DNA from: SpSt-333 sp964371615
GTDB taxonomy: Bacteria; Bacteroidota; Ignavibacteria; UBA10030; UBA8401
Direction: 5' to 3'
DNA length: 64,000 nt
NCBI GenBank assembly: GCA_964371615.1
Contig: CAYJMS010000002.1
Coordinates: 124,001 to 188,000 of the forward strand
Position 1 is the first letter of the stretch, and the number at the start of each line of letters is the position of its first letter. The notes beneath the pieces were generated by a model. The model was not told the DNA's origin. It saw only the letters and a list, made by a program, of their open reading frames with translations, and ran no database searches. The position numbers and the translations under genes are program-made. Positions 9,438-19,132 of the stretch are shown here, in pieces.

Positions 9438-10249
9438 TGTTGAGGTCTGATCGCCTCCCGGACATTTTGCCACGAACGCTGCACTGATGCCACCAGCCGT
9501 TCGCGCAATTCCTTCCGTAATTCCTTTACCGAAATTTTATAGGTCAATTCGCCATTCTCTGCAATTGAAATGGCGCCGGTCTCTTCCGAAATGATCACCG
9601 CAACGGCATCGGTTTGTTCCGTCACGCCCAGTCCCGCACGGTGCCGCGTGCCCAGCGCCATGTCGCCGAACCGGGAATTGGCGGAGAGAGGAAGCGTGCA
9701 TCGCGCGGCTTCGATTGTTCTGTCATTCACGATCACTGCACCGTCGTGCAGCGGTGAGCGTGGATTGAAAATCGAGAGAAGGAGCGCGCGGCTGATCTGT
9801 GCGTGGAGCAGCACGCCGGTTTCATTGAACGATTTCATTCCGGTTCCGCGCGCAATGATGATGAGCGCACCCTGTTTTTTCTTCGCCAATTCCAGCGCAG
9901 CGGCGGTAATTTCTTCGATGGACTCATCCACATTCAGCCGGATGAACATCCGCACCATCTTGTTGCGCGCCAATGTCGAAAGCATACGCCGGATTTCCGG
10001 CTGAAAGATAATAATGAAGGCGATCACCCAGATATCGGTCAGCGTTCTCAGTATCCATCCGATCGCTTTCAGGTTGACTACCTGTGCGATGATGGAGAGG
10101 ACGATAATGATGATCAATCCGATAAAAATCTGTGCTGCCACCGTACCGCGCATGCCGCGGTACAGATTGTAGAATACGACGGATACCAGGAGGATGTCGA
10201 ACAGGTCGACGATGGTAACGGTTAAAAATCCGATTTTAAATAGTTCCAT
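9434..10249 (-). CDS. cdaA: Diadenylate cyclase CdaA (DacA), c-di-AMP synthase
   Basis: 271 residues. Three N-terminal membrane helices (about residues 8-85) are followed by a short coiled segment and the DAC domain. The catalytic motifs are present: SPLHDGAVIV (DGA) and GTRHRAGLGVTEQTDAVAV (RHR). It makes the second messenger c-di-AMP from two ATP. Its start overlaps the folP stop by one base (TAATG). The folP-cdaA adjacency recurs in FCB bacteria, as far as I know. No phosphodiesterase gene is in this window. Confidence 0.95.
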   Translation of the reverse strand: MELFKIGFLTVTIVDLFDILLVSVVFYNLYRGMRGTVAAQIFIGLIIIIVLSIIAQVVNLKAIGWILRTLTDIWVIAFIIIFQPEIRRMLSTLARNKMVRMFIRLNVDESIEEITAAALELAKKKQGALIIIARGTGMKSFNETGVLLHAQISRALLLSIFNPRSPLHDGAVIVNDRTIEAARCTLPLSANSRFGDMALGTRHRAGLGVTEQTDAVAVIISEETGAISIAENGELTYKISVKELRKELRERLVASVQRSWQNVREAIRPQQ

Positions 10250-11121
10250 TATGTGTTCTTCATTATTGCATCCGTAACAACAGCAACTCGTTTCATTTCC
10301 CTGACGTCATGGACCCGGATGATATGTGCTCCGTTCATGATCGAAACCGCAACCGTGGCGGCGGTTCCTTCGATCCGCTGATCGACGGGCAGATTCAGCA
10401 GCGTGCCGATAAATCCTTTTCGCGACGTGCCGATCAGGATCGGATATCCGAGTTCCCGAAACGACGCAAGGTGTTTCACCAACGAAAGATTATGCTCGAG
10501 ATTCTTGCCGAAGCCGATTCCGGGATCGATCACAATACTGCGAACCCCTTCCGACTGCGCTTTGTCTGCCGACCGTCGAAGTTCTTCCTTTACTTCACGG
10601 ACAACATCCTGATACACCGGATGCTGCTGCATCGTTTCCGGCGTACCCTGAATATGCATCACCACCAACGCGGCGCGATGCTGTGCCGCTACGCGGGCAA
10701 TGTGCGCATCGAATCGGAGTCCGCTGATGTCGTTCACCATGGACGCCCCTGCGTTCAACGCTTCCTGTGCGACCTCAGACTTATAGGTGTCGATGGAAAT
10801 TATGGTATCCATCGTTTGCGCAATCTGCTCAATGACAGGAATGACGCGATCCAATTCTTCCTGTACGGAGATCTTTTTTGCTCCGTCGCCGTACATTCCT
10901 TTCGGCCGGGTCGATTCCCCACCAACATCGATGATGTCCGCTCCTTCTTCCACCATCATCCGTGCACGCTGCAGGGCGGATTCCGGATTCAGATAATCAC
11001 CGCCGTCAGAGAACGAATCCGGGGTGACGTTCAGAATGCCCATAATCGCTGTTCGTCGTGAAAGATCCAGCGTACGCTCTTTGCATTGCAGATTCATCGG
11101 AATTTCCATCACGGCTTTCAT
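10249..11121 (-). CDS. folP: Dihydropteroate synthase
   Basis: Condenses p-aminobenzoate with dihydropterin pyrophosphate in folate synthesis. 290 residues from ATG 11121 (MKAVMEIPMN). The two family signatures are visible: ILNVTPDSFSDGGDYLNP and VDEGADIIDVGGESTRP-like sequence, with GRSRKGFIG-type phosphate loop appearing here as IGTSRKGFIGTL. First gene of a tight minus-strand unit running to miaA. An ATG at 11109 is also possible. Confidence 0.95.
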   Translation of the reverse strand: MKAVMEIPMNLQCKERTLDLSRRTAIMGILNVTPDSFSDGGDYLNPESALQRARMMVEEGADIIDVGGESTRPKGMYGDGAKKISVQEELDRVIPVIEQIAQTMDTIISIDTYKSEVAQEALNAGASMVNDISGLRFDAHIARVAAQHRAALVVMHIQGTPETMQQHPVYQDVVREVKEELRRSADKAQSEGVRSIVIDPGIGFGKNLEHNLSLVKHLASFRELGYPILIGTSRKGFIGTLLNLPVDQRIEGTAATVAVSIMNGAHIIRVHDVREMKRVAVVTDAIMKNT

Positions 11122-11195
11122 GTCCCTAAAATATCGAATCGTTCCAGCATAAGCAAAAAAGAAAAGAGATTCTGCATCATATTGTGAGTGCAGAA

Positions 11196-11222
11196 ATGAC
11201 AAACCCCGCTCGTGCGGGGCTT
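11196..11222 (-). terminator. Hairpin terminator after the 33-residue basic protein gene
   Basis: Read on the minus strand, a perfect six-pair GC stem (CCCCGC/GCGGGG with a four-base loop, 11204-11219) follows the stop codon at 11227 and is followed by a short, interrupted T-rich stretch. It separates the small-protein unit from folP. Confidence 0.65.
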
Positions 11223-11226
11223 GCGT

Positions 11227-11328
11227 TTACTGTGCCTTTTTCTTCGACCGTAAAACACGTGCTTTTTCTTTCGTCTTTGCACGTTTCTTTCGGTGTTTTC
11301 TGGTCACTCGGTAACCTTTCTTATTCAC
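11227..11328 (-). CDS. Very small, highly basic protein (33 residues)
   Basis: Starts with GTG at 11328, preceded by AAAGGAG with six bases of spacing, an excellent ribosome binding site that decides the start. The product, from MNKKGYRVTRKHRKKRAKTK onward, is about half Lys and Arg and has no acidic residue but one Glu. A stop is followed by a hairpin terminator. It resembles in size and charge the small ribosome-associated proteins (bS22/mS38-like or bTHX-like), but I cannot place it in a family. It lies 15 bases after a zinc-ribbon gene and is probably co-transcribed with it. Confidence 0.72.
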   Translation of the reverse strand: MNKKGYRVTRKHRKKRAKTKEKARVLRSKKKAQ

Positions 11329-11343
11329 GGAGAGCTCCTTTAA

Positions 11344-11532
11344 TTATGGTTCACTACAGTTATGATAAAATCCACACTTTGGGCAAAATAATTTACATTT
11401 CCGGCTGTCAAGTGGCGTTCCGCAATTGACGCAATAATTCCAATAATGCGCGGGACTGTCGTTCTCGATCGGCAAAACATCGACCTTCAATAACGACGGA
11501 ATTTCCTTCACCTCGTTCTTCTTCTGTTCCAT
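11344..11532 (-). CDS. Small zinc-ribbon protein of unknown function
   Basis: 62 residues with two CxxC knuckles: CVNCGTPLDSRKCKLFCPKC, followed by GFYHNCSEP at the C-terminus. The CKLxCPxCGxxxxCS pattern recurs in small proteins of many phyla, from memory, with no assigned role. It lies 40 bases after the LON-domain gene and 15 before the 33-residue basic protein gene. The pairing of a zinc ribbon with a basic micro-protein suggests nucleic-acid or ribosome association, but that is speculation. Confidence 0.75.
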   Translation of the reverse strand: MEQKKNEVKEIPSLLKVDVLPIENDSPAHYWNYCVNCGTPLDSRKCKLFCPKCGFYHNCSEP

Positions 11533-11572
11533 GCCGGTGACAACTTACTGAAGAGTGACGATTGTTGCAAGT

Positions 11573-12211
11573 TTATTCTTGACTATACCCGTCATTCTTT
11601 GCCAATTCTTCGATTTTCTGTTTCGACTCCAGGGCGGGTATCATCGACTCAAGGTGACGGATAAGATAATTCAACCTGTTGTTTTCCGAGTTCATACCCA
11701 AAAACATCTGCCGTTGATGCAGGTCTAATCCCGATTTTTGGACAAGATGAAAAGAGCGGGTTGTGCGAACATCGGTTCCGAGGACCGGCCGGACAGATCC
11801 GTTAAATACTTTTTGCACAAATTCATTGTGTAATGCCACTGCCCTGTCACGCAACGCACCATCGACTTGCTCGGGAATATCATCAAACCACGAGATTCTT
11901 CCGCACAAATACGGCGACGGCATGTCGACAAGATTTTGCAGCGTGAATCGTTTTCTCCCTACAACATTAATGTCCATGCGGCCGTCGTCATAACGACGGT
12001 TGACATCATTGACTACCGCTGTGCAACCGATCGGACGAATGTCCTGATCCTGAATCAATAGTATGCCGAATTCAGAATCACGGGTGATGCTCTCGGAAAT
12101 GAGAATACGATAGCGCTCTTCAAAAATGTGCAGCGGCAACCGCGATTGGGGAAACAGAACAACATTCAACGGAAACAGCGGAATAATTTCGGAGGGTGTT
12201 TCGGGAGTCAT
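11573..12211 (-). CDS. LON substrate-binding-domain protein
   Basis: 212 residues, only the N-terminal (PUA-like) substrate-binding domain of Lon protease, without ATPase or protease parts. Signature IIPLFPLNVVLFPQSRLPLH then IFEERYRIL near the N-terminus. Such stand-alone proteins are widespread and poorly understood. Start taken at ATG 12211; a TTG two codons upstream is less likely. It follows the SOD terminator, so it probably has its own promoter. Confidence 0.88.
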   Translation of the reverse strand: MTPETPSEIIPLFPLNVVLFPQSRLPLHIFEERYRILISESITRDSEFGILLIQDQDIRPIGCTAVVNDVNRRYDDGRMDINVVGRKRFTLQNLVDMPSPYLCGRISWFDDIPEQVDGALRDRAVALHNEFVQKVFNGSVRPVLGTDVRTTRSFHLVQKSGLDLHQRQMFLGMNSENNRLNYLIRHLESMIPALESKQKIEELAKNDGYSQE

Positions 12212-12220
12212 ACACAAACA

Positions 12221-12247
12221 CGTGTCGGGCCATTCCGACCCGACACG
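12221..12247 (-). terminator. Hairpin terminator after the SOD gene
   Basis: Nine-pair perfect stem CGTGTCGGG/CCCGACACG with a nine-base loop, 16 bases past the SOD stop at 12263, followed on the minus strand by TTTGTGT. It would end the long suf-SOD transcript before the LON-domain gene. Confidence 0.75.
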
Positions 12248-12262
12248 CGCTCAATGGAATTA

Positions 12263-12991
12263 TTATAATGCTTTTTCGTACCGCGAGACGACATCGTCCC
12301 AGTTGACGACGCTCCACACCGCAGCAAGATAATCAGCGCGACGGTTCTGATATTTCAGGTAATATGCATGTTCCCATACATCGACACCGAATATCGGCGT
12401 CTTCCCGTCCATAATCGGACTGTCCTGATTCGGAGTGGAAGTGATCACCAGTTTTCCGCCGTCGACAATCAGCCATGCCCACCCGGAACCGAAGCGGCCG
12501 AGACCGGCCTTGTTGAATTGTTCTTTAAAAGTATCCAGCGATCCGAATGCCGATGTTACTGCGGCGCCGAATTTGCTCGATGCCGGAAACGCGATATCCT
12601 TTTTCAATTGCTGCCAGAACATCGTATGGTTGACATGTCCGCCGGCGTTGTTCCGCACGGCGGTGCGGATCGATTCGGGAACTGCGTTCAAATTCGAAAT
12701 CAATTCGACGGCAGATTTTCCCTGCAGACCGGCATGCTCTTTCAAGGCGTTATTTAAATTCGTGACATATGCCGCGTGGTGTTTGCCATGATGGATCTCC
12801 ATGGTCTTTGCATCGATGTACGGTTCGAGAGCGTCGAATGCGTACGGTAACGGGGCGAGTTCGTGTGCCATTGTGGTGTTCTCCTTTATTGATTGGTGAA
12901 AGCCATTCGCCGTCAGGGGAAATGACGCGGCGATTGAACCGGCAACGAAAGCAGCCGATGTCGATATAAAATTTCTTCTGTCAACGTTCAT
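12263..12991 (-). CDS. sod: Fe/Mn superoxide dismutase with optional Tat signal
   Basis: Dismutates superoxide. The core (from [10 protein letters not shown], 202 residues) has the metal ligand regions [22 protein letters not shown] and [15 protein letters not shown]. Two starts are supported. The ATG at 12991 gives 242 residues with a twin-arginine signal ([16 protein letters not shown]). The ATG at 12871 gives a cytoplasmic form and has a much stronger ribosome site (AAAGGAG, eight bases upstream). Only 32 bases separate 12991 from the sufT-like stop, so it appears to be the last gene of the suf operon. Metal preference cannot be assigned with certainty. Confidence 0.95.
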   Translation of the reverse strand: MNVDRRNFISTSAAFVAGSIAASFPLTANGFHQSIKENTTMAHELAPLPYAFDALEPYIDAKTMEIHHGKHHAAYVTNLNNALKEHAGLQGKSAVELISNLNAVPESIRTAVRNNAGGHVNHTMFWQQLKKDIAFPASSKFGAAVTSAFGSLDTFKEQFNKAGLGRFGSGWAWLIVDGGKLVITSTPNQDSPIMDGKTPIFGVDVWEHAYYLKYQNRRADYLAAVWSVVNWDDVVSRYEKAL

Positions 12992-13023
12992 AGTCGTTCC
13001 ATACATTCGGTTACGCACTGCGG

Positions 13024-13389
13024 CTACATACCCAGGGTCAGCCGTGCTTCTTCGGACATCATGCTGGGATCCCAGCGAGGTTCCCATACAATGTTGACGT
13101 TTACTTCTGTGACTCCTTTGACCATTTCCGATTTCTGTTTCACTTCGACCGGAATAACCTGCGCCGCAGGACACGCGGGTGAGGTCAACGTCATTGCGAT
13201 ATCAACCAGGCCTCTGTCGGAAACGTCGATGGAATACACCAATCCCAATTCGTAGATATTCACCGGTATTTCCGGATCGTACACGGTCCGGATTTGTTCG
13301 GTCACTTGTTCCTTGACGATCATTTTTTCCAGCGCACTCAATTGCTGCGGATCGGCGGACTGCGGAAGATGTTGTGGTTCCATACTCAT
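13024..13389 (-). CDS. sufT: SufT-like MIP18 (DUF59) Fe-S assembly protein
   Basis: 121 residues from the ATG at 13389 ([10 protein letters not shown]), which overlaps the sufU stop by four bases. A long upstream in-frame extension is only read-through of sufU in another frame. MIP18 domain with [20 protein letters not shown] and the conserved cysteine in [12 protein letters not shown], about residues 30-100. The last part of SUF operons often encodes such a protein, which helps deliver clusters to client proteins. The absence of a C-terminal zinc tail distinguishes it from PaaD at 1422-1949. Confidence 0.9.
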   Translation of the reverse strand: MSMEPQHLPQSADPQQLSALEKMIVKEQVTEQIRTVYDPEIPVNIYELGLVYSIDVSDRGLVDIAMTLTSPACPAAQVIPVEVKQKSEMVKGVTEVNVNIVWEPRWDPSMMSEEARLTLGM

Positions 13390-13856
13390 GTCGTTGATTC
13401 TGTGGAAATATTTTTTTCTTTTTGCTCCAACGCGGCATTCAATGCATGCCACGCCAAACTTGCACACTTGATCCGGGCGGGAAACTCCCTGACACCGGCC
13501 AAAGCGCCTAGGCTCCCCAGTTCTTCGATCTTTTCTTCGGGGATGGCATCGCCGATCTTTGTCATAATGACCGTATGGAATTTCGTAAAGAGCACTCTCG
13601 CCTCTTCGATGGTCCCGCCCTTGACGGCGGAGGTCATCATGGAGGCGGATGATTTCGAAATCGCACATCCGCTACCCTGAAATCCAATATCGACGATTTT
13701 GTTACCGTCCACCTGGAGCCAAATATGGTAATGATCGCCGCACAACGGGTTATAACCGTCGGCGTCATGCGTCGGCGATTCCAACTTTTTGAAATTCCTC
13801 GGTGATTTGTTATGCTCGAGTATCAATTGCTGATACAGTTCACTGAGATCGTTCAT
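13386..13856 (-). CDS. sufU: SufU iron-sulphur assembly protein (zinc-dependent sulphurtransferase)
   Basis: 156 residues from the ATG at 13856, which overlaps the sufS stop as ATGA. Cysteine motifs are NPLCGDHYHIW (with the Asp typical of SufU), GSGCAISKSSASMM and ARIKCASLAW. SufU accepts persulphide from SufS. In the same operon directly after sufS, as in Bacillus-type SUF systems. Confidence 0.94.
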   Translation of the reverse strand: MNDLSELYQQLILEHNKSPRNFKKLESPTHDADGYNPLCGDHYHIWLQVDGNKIVDIGFQGSGCAISKSSASMMTSAVKGGTIEEARVLFTKFHTVIMTKIGDAIPEEKIEELGSLGALAGVREFPARIKCASLAWHALNAALEQKEKNISTESTT

Positions 13857-15094
13857 CCGAAGATCTCCCTGACCTTTTTGATCCCGCGGACAAGAATATC
13901 GATCTCTTCCCTCGTATTGTATAAAGAGACGGAGGCACGTGCCGTTGCCGGAATACCGAAGCGCTGCATCACCGGTTGCGTACAATGATGTCCGGTCCTG
14001 ATGGCAATCCCTTCCCTGTCCAAAATCGTCCCAATATCATGCGGATGAGCTTTGTCCAGCGTAAAGGACATAACGCTTGCCTTCTGCCGGGCTGTGCCAA
14101 TCATCGTCAGACCTTCAATCTGCATCAATTGATTGGTCCCATATTCCAAAAGATCCTGTTCATGGACGGCAATGGCATCGAGACCGATATGCTGGACGAA
14201 ATCGATCGCCGCGCCGAGTCCGATGCCGCCGGAGATATTCGGTGTTCCCGCCTCGAATTTATACGGAAGATCATTATACGTTGTCTTTTCAAAAGTAACG
14301 GAACGGATCATATCCCCGCCACCCTGATACGGCTGCATTCTTTCCAGCCATTCCATCTTACCGTAGAGAATGCCGACACCGGTCGGTGCAAAGAGTTTAT
14401 GCCCGGAAAAAGCAAAAAAGTCGCAATCAAGAGCGCGCACATCAACGTTTATGTGAGCCACCGCCTGTGCACCGTCGATCATAACGGGAACACCGCGCTG
14501 ATGGGCACGAGCGATGATTGTGCTGATCGGATTAATTGTACCGAGAGAATTTGAAATGAAGACAACGGAAACTAATTTTGTTTTCGGCGACAACAACCGG
14601 TCGAATTCGTCGATCAATAGTTCGCCGGAATCATTCATCGGAATCACCAACAGCTTCGCTCCCCGTTCCTCGCACATCATCTGCCACGGTACTATATTGG
14701 AGTGATGTTCCATTGCGGAAATAACCACTTCATCGCCGGAAGAGATAAACGCCCTGCCGAAACTCTGCGCCACAAGATTGATACTGTCGGTGGTCCCTTT
14801 GGTGAATATGATTTCCTTGTTGTCCGCCGCATTAATAAAATTCTTAATCTTCCCGCGTGATTTTTCATATTCAAACGTCGCCACTTCGCTCAAATAATGA
14901 ACGCCGCGATGCACATTTGCGTTTTGCGACCGGTAGTACTGATCGACGCTTTCTATCACCGAGCGGGGTTTCTGCGTGGTAGCAGCATTATCCAGATAGA
15001 CCAGCGGTTTCCCGTGGACTGTCGATGCGAGAATCGGGAATTGTTCCCGGACCGCCGGAAGATCAAACGTTGTTATTTTTTCTGTGGTCATCAT
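13853..15094 (-). CDS. sufS: Cysteine desulfurase SufS (type II)
   Basis: 413 residues, PLP enzyme releasing sulphur from cysteine. The PLP lysine is in FAFSGHKLFAPTGVG, the catalytic cysteine in RTGHHCTQPVM, and the N-terminal YLDNAATTQKP is typical. The type II active-site loop distinguishes it from the IscS-like enzyme at 19423-20601. Overlaps sufD by four bases and sufU by four. Confidence 0.96.
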   Translation of the reverse strand: MMTTEKITTFDLPAVREQFPILASTVHGKPLVYLDNAATTQKPRSVIESVDQYYRSQNANVHRGVHYLSEVATFEYEKSRGKIKNFINAADNKEIIFTKGTTDSINLVAQSFGRAFISSGDEVVISAMEHHSNIVPWQMMCEERGAKLLVIPMNDSGELLIDEFDRLLSPKTKLVSVVFISNSLGTINPISTIIARAHQRGVPVMIDGAQAVAHINVDVRALDCDFFAFSGHKLFAPTGVGILYGKMEWLERMQPYQGGGDMIRSVTFEKTTYNDLPYKFEAGTPNISGGIGLGAAIDFVQHIGLDAIAVHEQDLLEYGTNQLMQIEGLTMIGTARQKASVMSFTLDKAHPHDIGTILDREGIAIRTGHHCTQPVMQRFGIPATARASVSLYNTREEIDILVRGIKKVREIFG

Positions 15095-16461
15095 GATGGC
15101 GATACACCGGCATTCCCGTGAATGATTTCCGGAACATCGGCATTATGGAGTATTTCCTTTAAATGATCGACGACAAGAATATCCACATGGCGGCGGATTG
15201 CCTCGTCCCTGATCTTGCCTGTCACCTCTGCGGCAAAACCGACCGTCAGCATGGTCCTGGTCGCCTGGTCGGAGATGCCCCGGCTCTTCAGATAAAATTT
15301 ATGCGATTCGTTCAAACCGCCGACCGCCGCACCGTGCGTGCACTTCACATCGTCCGCAAAGATCTCCAGTTCCGGTTTGGTATCGACAATCGCCGTATCC
15401 GACAACAGCAGGTTACGGTTGGTTTGCTTCGAGTCGGTTTTTTGTGCTTCGGGTTCGACGTAGACTTTTCCGTTGAAGACCGCACGCGAATCATCCGTCA
15501 ATATTCCCTTGAACAGCTCATGGCTGGGGCAGTTCGGATGGATATGATGCATAAATGTGTGATGATCAATCAATTGATCGCCGGACGTGATATACAATCC
15601 GTTCAAATTACATTCCGCGCGTTCACCGTCGATAATTACGCTCATGTCGTTCCGGGCGATAGCGCCGCCGAGCGCGAGCGAAAAGAGGTGCACCATGCTC
15701 GTCCGATGCTGGTGTGCGTGTACGTTCTCGATGTGATAGGATGACAGGCTTTCCTTCTGGATTTTTACCAACTCTACGGAACTGTTTTTGTGAGCGACGA
15801 CCTCGGTTACCGCATTCGTGAGATTCTGATCGTTCTCCATCGAATGGAAACTGTGCAGGATGGTGACGGCTGATTCCTCACCCACCACAATCAGGTTCCG
15901 AATGTGCGATGCAACCGGCTCATTTTTTCCGACAGACAAGAACAACAGATGAATCGGTTTGTCCACGACAACCTTATCCGGAACGATGATGCATGCACCG
16001 TCGTTCAGAAATGCGGTATTCAATGCCGTGAACGGTTTATCCTTCACCGCGGCATGCCGGCCGAGATAATTTTTGATTTTGTTTTCGTTCTTCGCCCAGG
16101 CATTGCGCAGGTTCATGGCAATGATCGGCATCGGCATGCCGTCAAGTTTCGACAGTTCCTTCGAGAAGTGACCGTTGACGAAAGCCATCACATAATGATC
16201 GGCGCCCGGTACAAGAAATTCCTCGATCCGTTCCGCCGGAATAGTCTCCGGAGCGGAAGAATATTTGAAGATCGATTCGGCGATCGGAGTGATGTTGGTA
16301 TATTTCCACTCTTCCAGTCCGGTAGTCGGGAATCCCGTGCTGGTAAATGCCGTCAACGCATTTTTGCGGATATCGTGCACCCATGACGGCGACTTCGACG
16401 CACCGTTCTTTTCGAACTGATTAAATTCCGTGATATAATGTTTTGTTGCTTCCATCGACAT
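15091..16461 (-). CDS. sufD: SufD, Fe-S scaffold subunit
   Basis: 456 residues; SufBD-family beta-helix protein which with SufB and SufC2 forms the scaffold. N-terminal GLEEWKYTNITPI and C-terminal CTHGAAVGGLNESHKFYLKS are conserved SufD features, including the functional His of the C-terminal helix region. It lies 17 bases after sufC and overlaps sufS. Confidence 0.95.
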   Translation of the reverse strand: MSMEATKHYITEFNQFEKNGASKSPSWVHDIRKNALTAFTSTGFPTTGLEEWKYTNITPIAESIFKYSSAPETIPAERIEEFLVPGADHYVMAFVNGHFSKELSKLDGMPMPIIAMNLRNAWAKNENKIKNYLGRHAAVKDKPFTALNTAFLNDGACIIVPDKVVVDKPIHLLFLSVGKNEPVASHIRNLIVVGEESAVTILHSFHSMENDQNLTNAVTEVVAHKNSSVELVKIQKESLSSYHIENVHAHQHRTSMVHLFSLALGGAIARNDMSVIIDGERAECNLNGLYITSGDQLIDHHTFMHHIHPNCPSHELFKGILTDDSRAVFNGKVYVEPEAQKTDSKQTNRNLLLSDTAIVDTKPELEIFADDVKCTHGAAVGGLNESHKFYLKSRGISDQATRTMLTVGFAAEVTGKIRDEAIRRHVDILVVDHLKEILHNADVPEIIHGNAGVSPS

Positions 16462-16478
16462 GCGTTCGTTCTCCGGGA

Positions 16479-17237
16479 TTACGCCGTTTGTAAAAGTTCT
16501 TCTTTAATAAAATCATAGCCGTTCGCCTCGAGTTCCAGCGCCAATTCCTTGCCGCCGGATTTTACGATGCGGCCGTTGACCAGCACATGAACAAAATCGG
16601 GAACGATGTAATTCAATAATCGCTGATAGTGTGTCACGACAATCGTTGCATTCGAAGGTGATTTTAACTTGTTCACGCCGTGAGCAACGATCTTCAGGGC
16701 ATCGATGTCGAGGCCGGAATCGGTTTCATCAAGAATTGCCAGTTTCGGTTCCAGCACGGCCATTTGTAGAATCTCATTCCGTTTTTTTTCGCCGCCGGAA
16801 AATCCTTCGTTCACGGGCCGGTTGATAAAACTTTGATCCATTTCCACTACTTTCATCTTTTCCTTCAGGAGTTTCAGGAACTGCATCGAATCCAGTTCTT
16901 CCTGGCCGCGCGATTTGCGGATTTCGTTCAATCCCGCCTTCAGGAAGTAGCTGTTGCTGACACCGGGGATTTCAACCGGATACTGGAACGCCAAAAACAG
17001 ACCCGCATGTGCGCGCTTTTCCGGTTCGAGTTCGAGTAGGTCCTGTCCTTCGAAGTTCACCGATCCGTCGGTTACTTCGTATGAAGGATGTCCTGCTAGA
17101 ATCTGCGCCAGCGTGCTTTTGCCCGAACCGTTCGGGCCCATGATCGCATGGACTTCGCCGGCATTTACTTTTAAGTTGATCCCTTTGAGAATTTCACGTC
17201 CGTTGACACTCGCATGAAGATTTTTTATCTCAATCAT
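16479..17237 (-). CDS. sufC: SufC ATPase of the SufBCD complex
   Basis: 252 residues, ABC-type ATPase without membrane partner. Walker [13 protein letters not shown] (about residue 34), signature [14 protein letters not shown], Walker [15 protein letters not shown]. Supplies ATP-driven conformational change to SufBD. 36 bases after sufB. Confidence 0.97.
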   Translation of the reverse strand: MIEIKNLHASVNGREILKGINLKVNAGEVHAIMGPNGSGKSTLAQILAGHPSYEVTDGSVNFEGQDLLELEPEKRAHAGLFLAFQYPVEIPGVSNSYFLKAGLNEIRKSRGQEELDSMQFLKLLKEKMKVVEMDQSFINRPVNEGFSGGEKKRNEILQMAVLEPKLAILDETDSGLDIDALKIVAHGVNKLKSPSNATIVVTHYQRLLNYIVPDFVHVLVNGRIVKSGGKELALELEANGYDFIKEELLQTA

Positions 17238-17273
17238 TGCTCTTTACCCTTTGTTCCTTAAATGAATAATATG

Positions 17274-18710
17274 TTAACCGACACTGCCTTCGAGGGAGAT
17301 GCCGAGAAGCTTTTGCGCTTCGACGGCGAATTCCATCGGAAGGTTCTTGAACACTTCCTTTGCAAATCCGTTGATGATCATCGAGATCGCATTCTCCGTG
17401 TTGATTCCCCGCTGCTTGCAGTAAAAGATCTGATCCTCGCCGATCTTGGAGGTGGACGCTTCGTGTTCAACGCTCGACGATGAATTTTTCACTTCGATAT
17501 ACGGGAATGTATTGGCGCTGCATTTATTGCCGATGAGCATGGAATCGCACTGCGTGTAATTTCTGGCGTTGACGGCGTTCCGTCCGATGTTGACCAGGCC
17601 GCGGTAGGTATTGTTCCCCCGTCCTGCCGAAATGCCTTTGGACACGATGGTGCTGCGGGTGTTCTTGCCGAGATGAATCATCTTCGTTCCTGTGTCGGCA
17701 TCCTGGCGATTGTTGACGACAGCAACAGAGTAAAACTCGCCGATGGAATTGTCTCCCTGAAGAATAACAGAAGGATATTTCCATGTGATCGCGGAACCTG
17801 TTTCCACCTGCGTCCAGGAAATTTTGGACGACTCGCCCGCACACTTCCCCCGTTTCGTTACGAAATTGAAGATGCCCCCTTTGCCATTCTTGTCGCCGGC
17901 ATACCAGTTCTGCACGGTGGAATATTTGATCTCCGCTTTTTCGAGCGCGACCAGTTCCACGACTGCGGCATGCAATTGATTCTCATCCCGCATCGGCGCA
18001 GTACAGCCTTCAAGATAGCTCACGTACGCCCCTTCGTCGGCAACGATCAACGTCCGTTCGAATTGCCCGGTGTTCGACGCGTTGATGCGAAAATACGTCG
18101 ACAGTTCCATCGGGCACCGTACGCCTTTGGGGATGTAACAGAATGAACCGTCGCTGAACACCGCCGAGTTCAACGCAGCAAAGAAATTATCGGAATACGG
18201 AACGACGGAACCGAGATATTTCCGGACGAGTTCGGGATGTTCCTTGACGGCATCGGAAAATGAGCAAAAAATGATCCCTTTTTCTTTCAACGTCTCTTTG
18301 AATGTCGTTGCCACGGAAACGGAATCGAACACCGCATCGACCGCAACGCCGCTCAACCGCTTTTGTTCCGTCAGGGAGATGCCGAGTTTTTCGTATGTCT
18401 CCAAAAGAATCGGGTCCACTTCGTCGAGATTGTTCAGCTTTTTTGCCTGTTTGGGAGCGGAATAATAACTAATGGATTGATAATCGACCGGCGTGTACGT
18501 CACGTTCGGCCAATGCGGCTCGGTCATTTTCAACCATGCGCGGTAAGACTTTAAACGCCATTCCGTCAGCCATTCCGGTTCTCCTTTTTTTGCCGAGATT
18601 GTCCTGACGACATCTTCATTCAGTCCCGGCGGAATGGTATCCGATTGAATATCGGTGGTGAATCCGTACTTATACTCTTGTGATACTAATTCTTCAATTG
18701 TTTCTGACAT
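17274..18710 (-). CDS. sufB: SufB, Fe-S scaffold subunit
   Basis: 478 residues from the ATG at 18710 ([17 protein letters not shown]), the usual SufB length; a longer frame to 18794 would overlap sufA and is rejected. C-terminal SuEB motifs include [14 protein letters not shown] and [14 protein letters not shown]. The cysteine of TQCDSM corresponds to the expected sulphur-accepting position (known from E. coli Cys405). 22 bases after sufA. Confidence 0.96.
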   Translation of the reverse strand: MSETIEELVSQEYKYGFTTDIQSDTIPPGLNEDVVRTISAKKGEPEWLTEWRLKSYRAWLKMTEPHWPNVTYTPVDYQSISYYSAPKQAKKLNNLDEVDPILLETYEKLGISLTEQKRLSGVAVDAVFDSVSVATTFKETLKEKGIIFCSFSDAVKEHPELVRKYLGSVVPYSDNFFAALNSAVFSDGSFCYIPKGVRCPMELSTYFRINASNTGQFERTLIVADEGAYVSYLEGCTAPMRDENQLHAAVVELVALEKAEIKYSTVQNWYAGDKNGKGGIFNFVTKRGKCAGESSKISWTQVETGSAITWKYPSVILQGDNSIGEFYSVAVVNNRQDADTGTKMIHLGKNTRSTIVSKGISAGRGNNTYRGLVNIGRNAVNARNYTQCDSMLIGNKCSANTFPYIEVKNSSSSVEHEASTSKIGEDQIFYCKQRGINTENAISMIINGFAKEVFKNLPMEFAVEAQKLLGISLEGSVG

Positions 18711-18732
18711 GAGTCTCTCGTAAAATGATGAA

Positions 18733-19101
18733 TTACACTCCGAATGAACTGCCGCAGCCGCACGTTTTTGCGGCCTGCGGATTGTTAAAGACAAATCCCC
18801 GTCCGTTCAGTCCGTCGCTGAAATCGAGCGTGGTGCCGGAGAGATAGAACATACTCTTCTGATCAATCACAATCTTGACGCCGTGTTTTTCGAGAATAAT
18901 GTCCTTGTCCTTCACCGCATCGTCAAACGCAAGAATGTAGGACAGGCCGGAACATCCCCCTCCTTTTACACCGAGACGAAGCGCATGTGTATCGGGAATA
19001 CTATTCTTCTCTTTGATCGAAAACACTTCACTGGCTGCCCGTTCCGTCAGGACGATATCGTCATCGATTGCCGTCGGCGGTTGTGTGATTACTTCCGTCA
19101 T
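18733..19101 (-). CDS. sufA: A-type Fe-S carrier (SufA/IscA/HesB family)
   Basis: 122 residues with the three conserved cysteines of A-type carriers: [10 protein letters not shown] and [11 protein letters not shown] at the very C-terminus. Receives clusters from SufBCD and passes them on. 31 bases after the unknown gene at 19133 and upstream of sufB. Confidence 0.94.
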   Translation of the reverse strand: MTEVITQPPTAIDDDIVLTERAASEVFSIKEKNSIPDTHALRLGVKGGGCSGLSYILAFDDAVKDKDIILEKHGVKIVIDQKSMFYLSGTTLDFSDGLNGRGFVFNNPQAAKTCGCGSSFGV

Positions 19102-19132
19102 ATACTGCTCTCCTTGCCGTTGTTCAAAAATA

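Noticed and set aside
10309..11061. 250-residue open frame opposite folP
   Set aside because: Shadow frame with His/Arg-rich composition; folP is certain.
12992..13174. Long N-terminal extension of the superoxide dismutase
   Set aside because: It overlaps the SufT-like gene out of frame and precedes both the Tat signal and the normal SOD start.
13390..13668. Long N-terminal extension of the SufT-like protein
   Set aside because: It overlaps sufU out of frame; the ATG at 13389 overlaps the sufU stop as ATGA, as other genes in this operon do.
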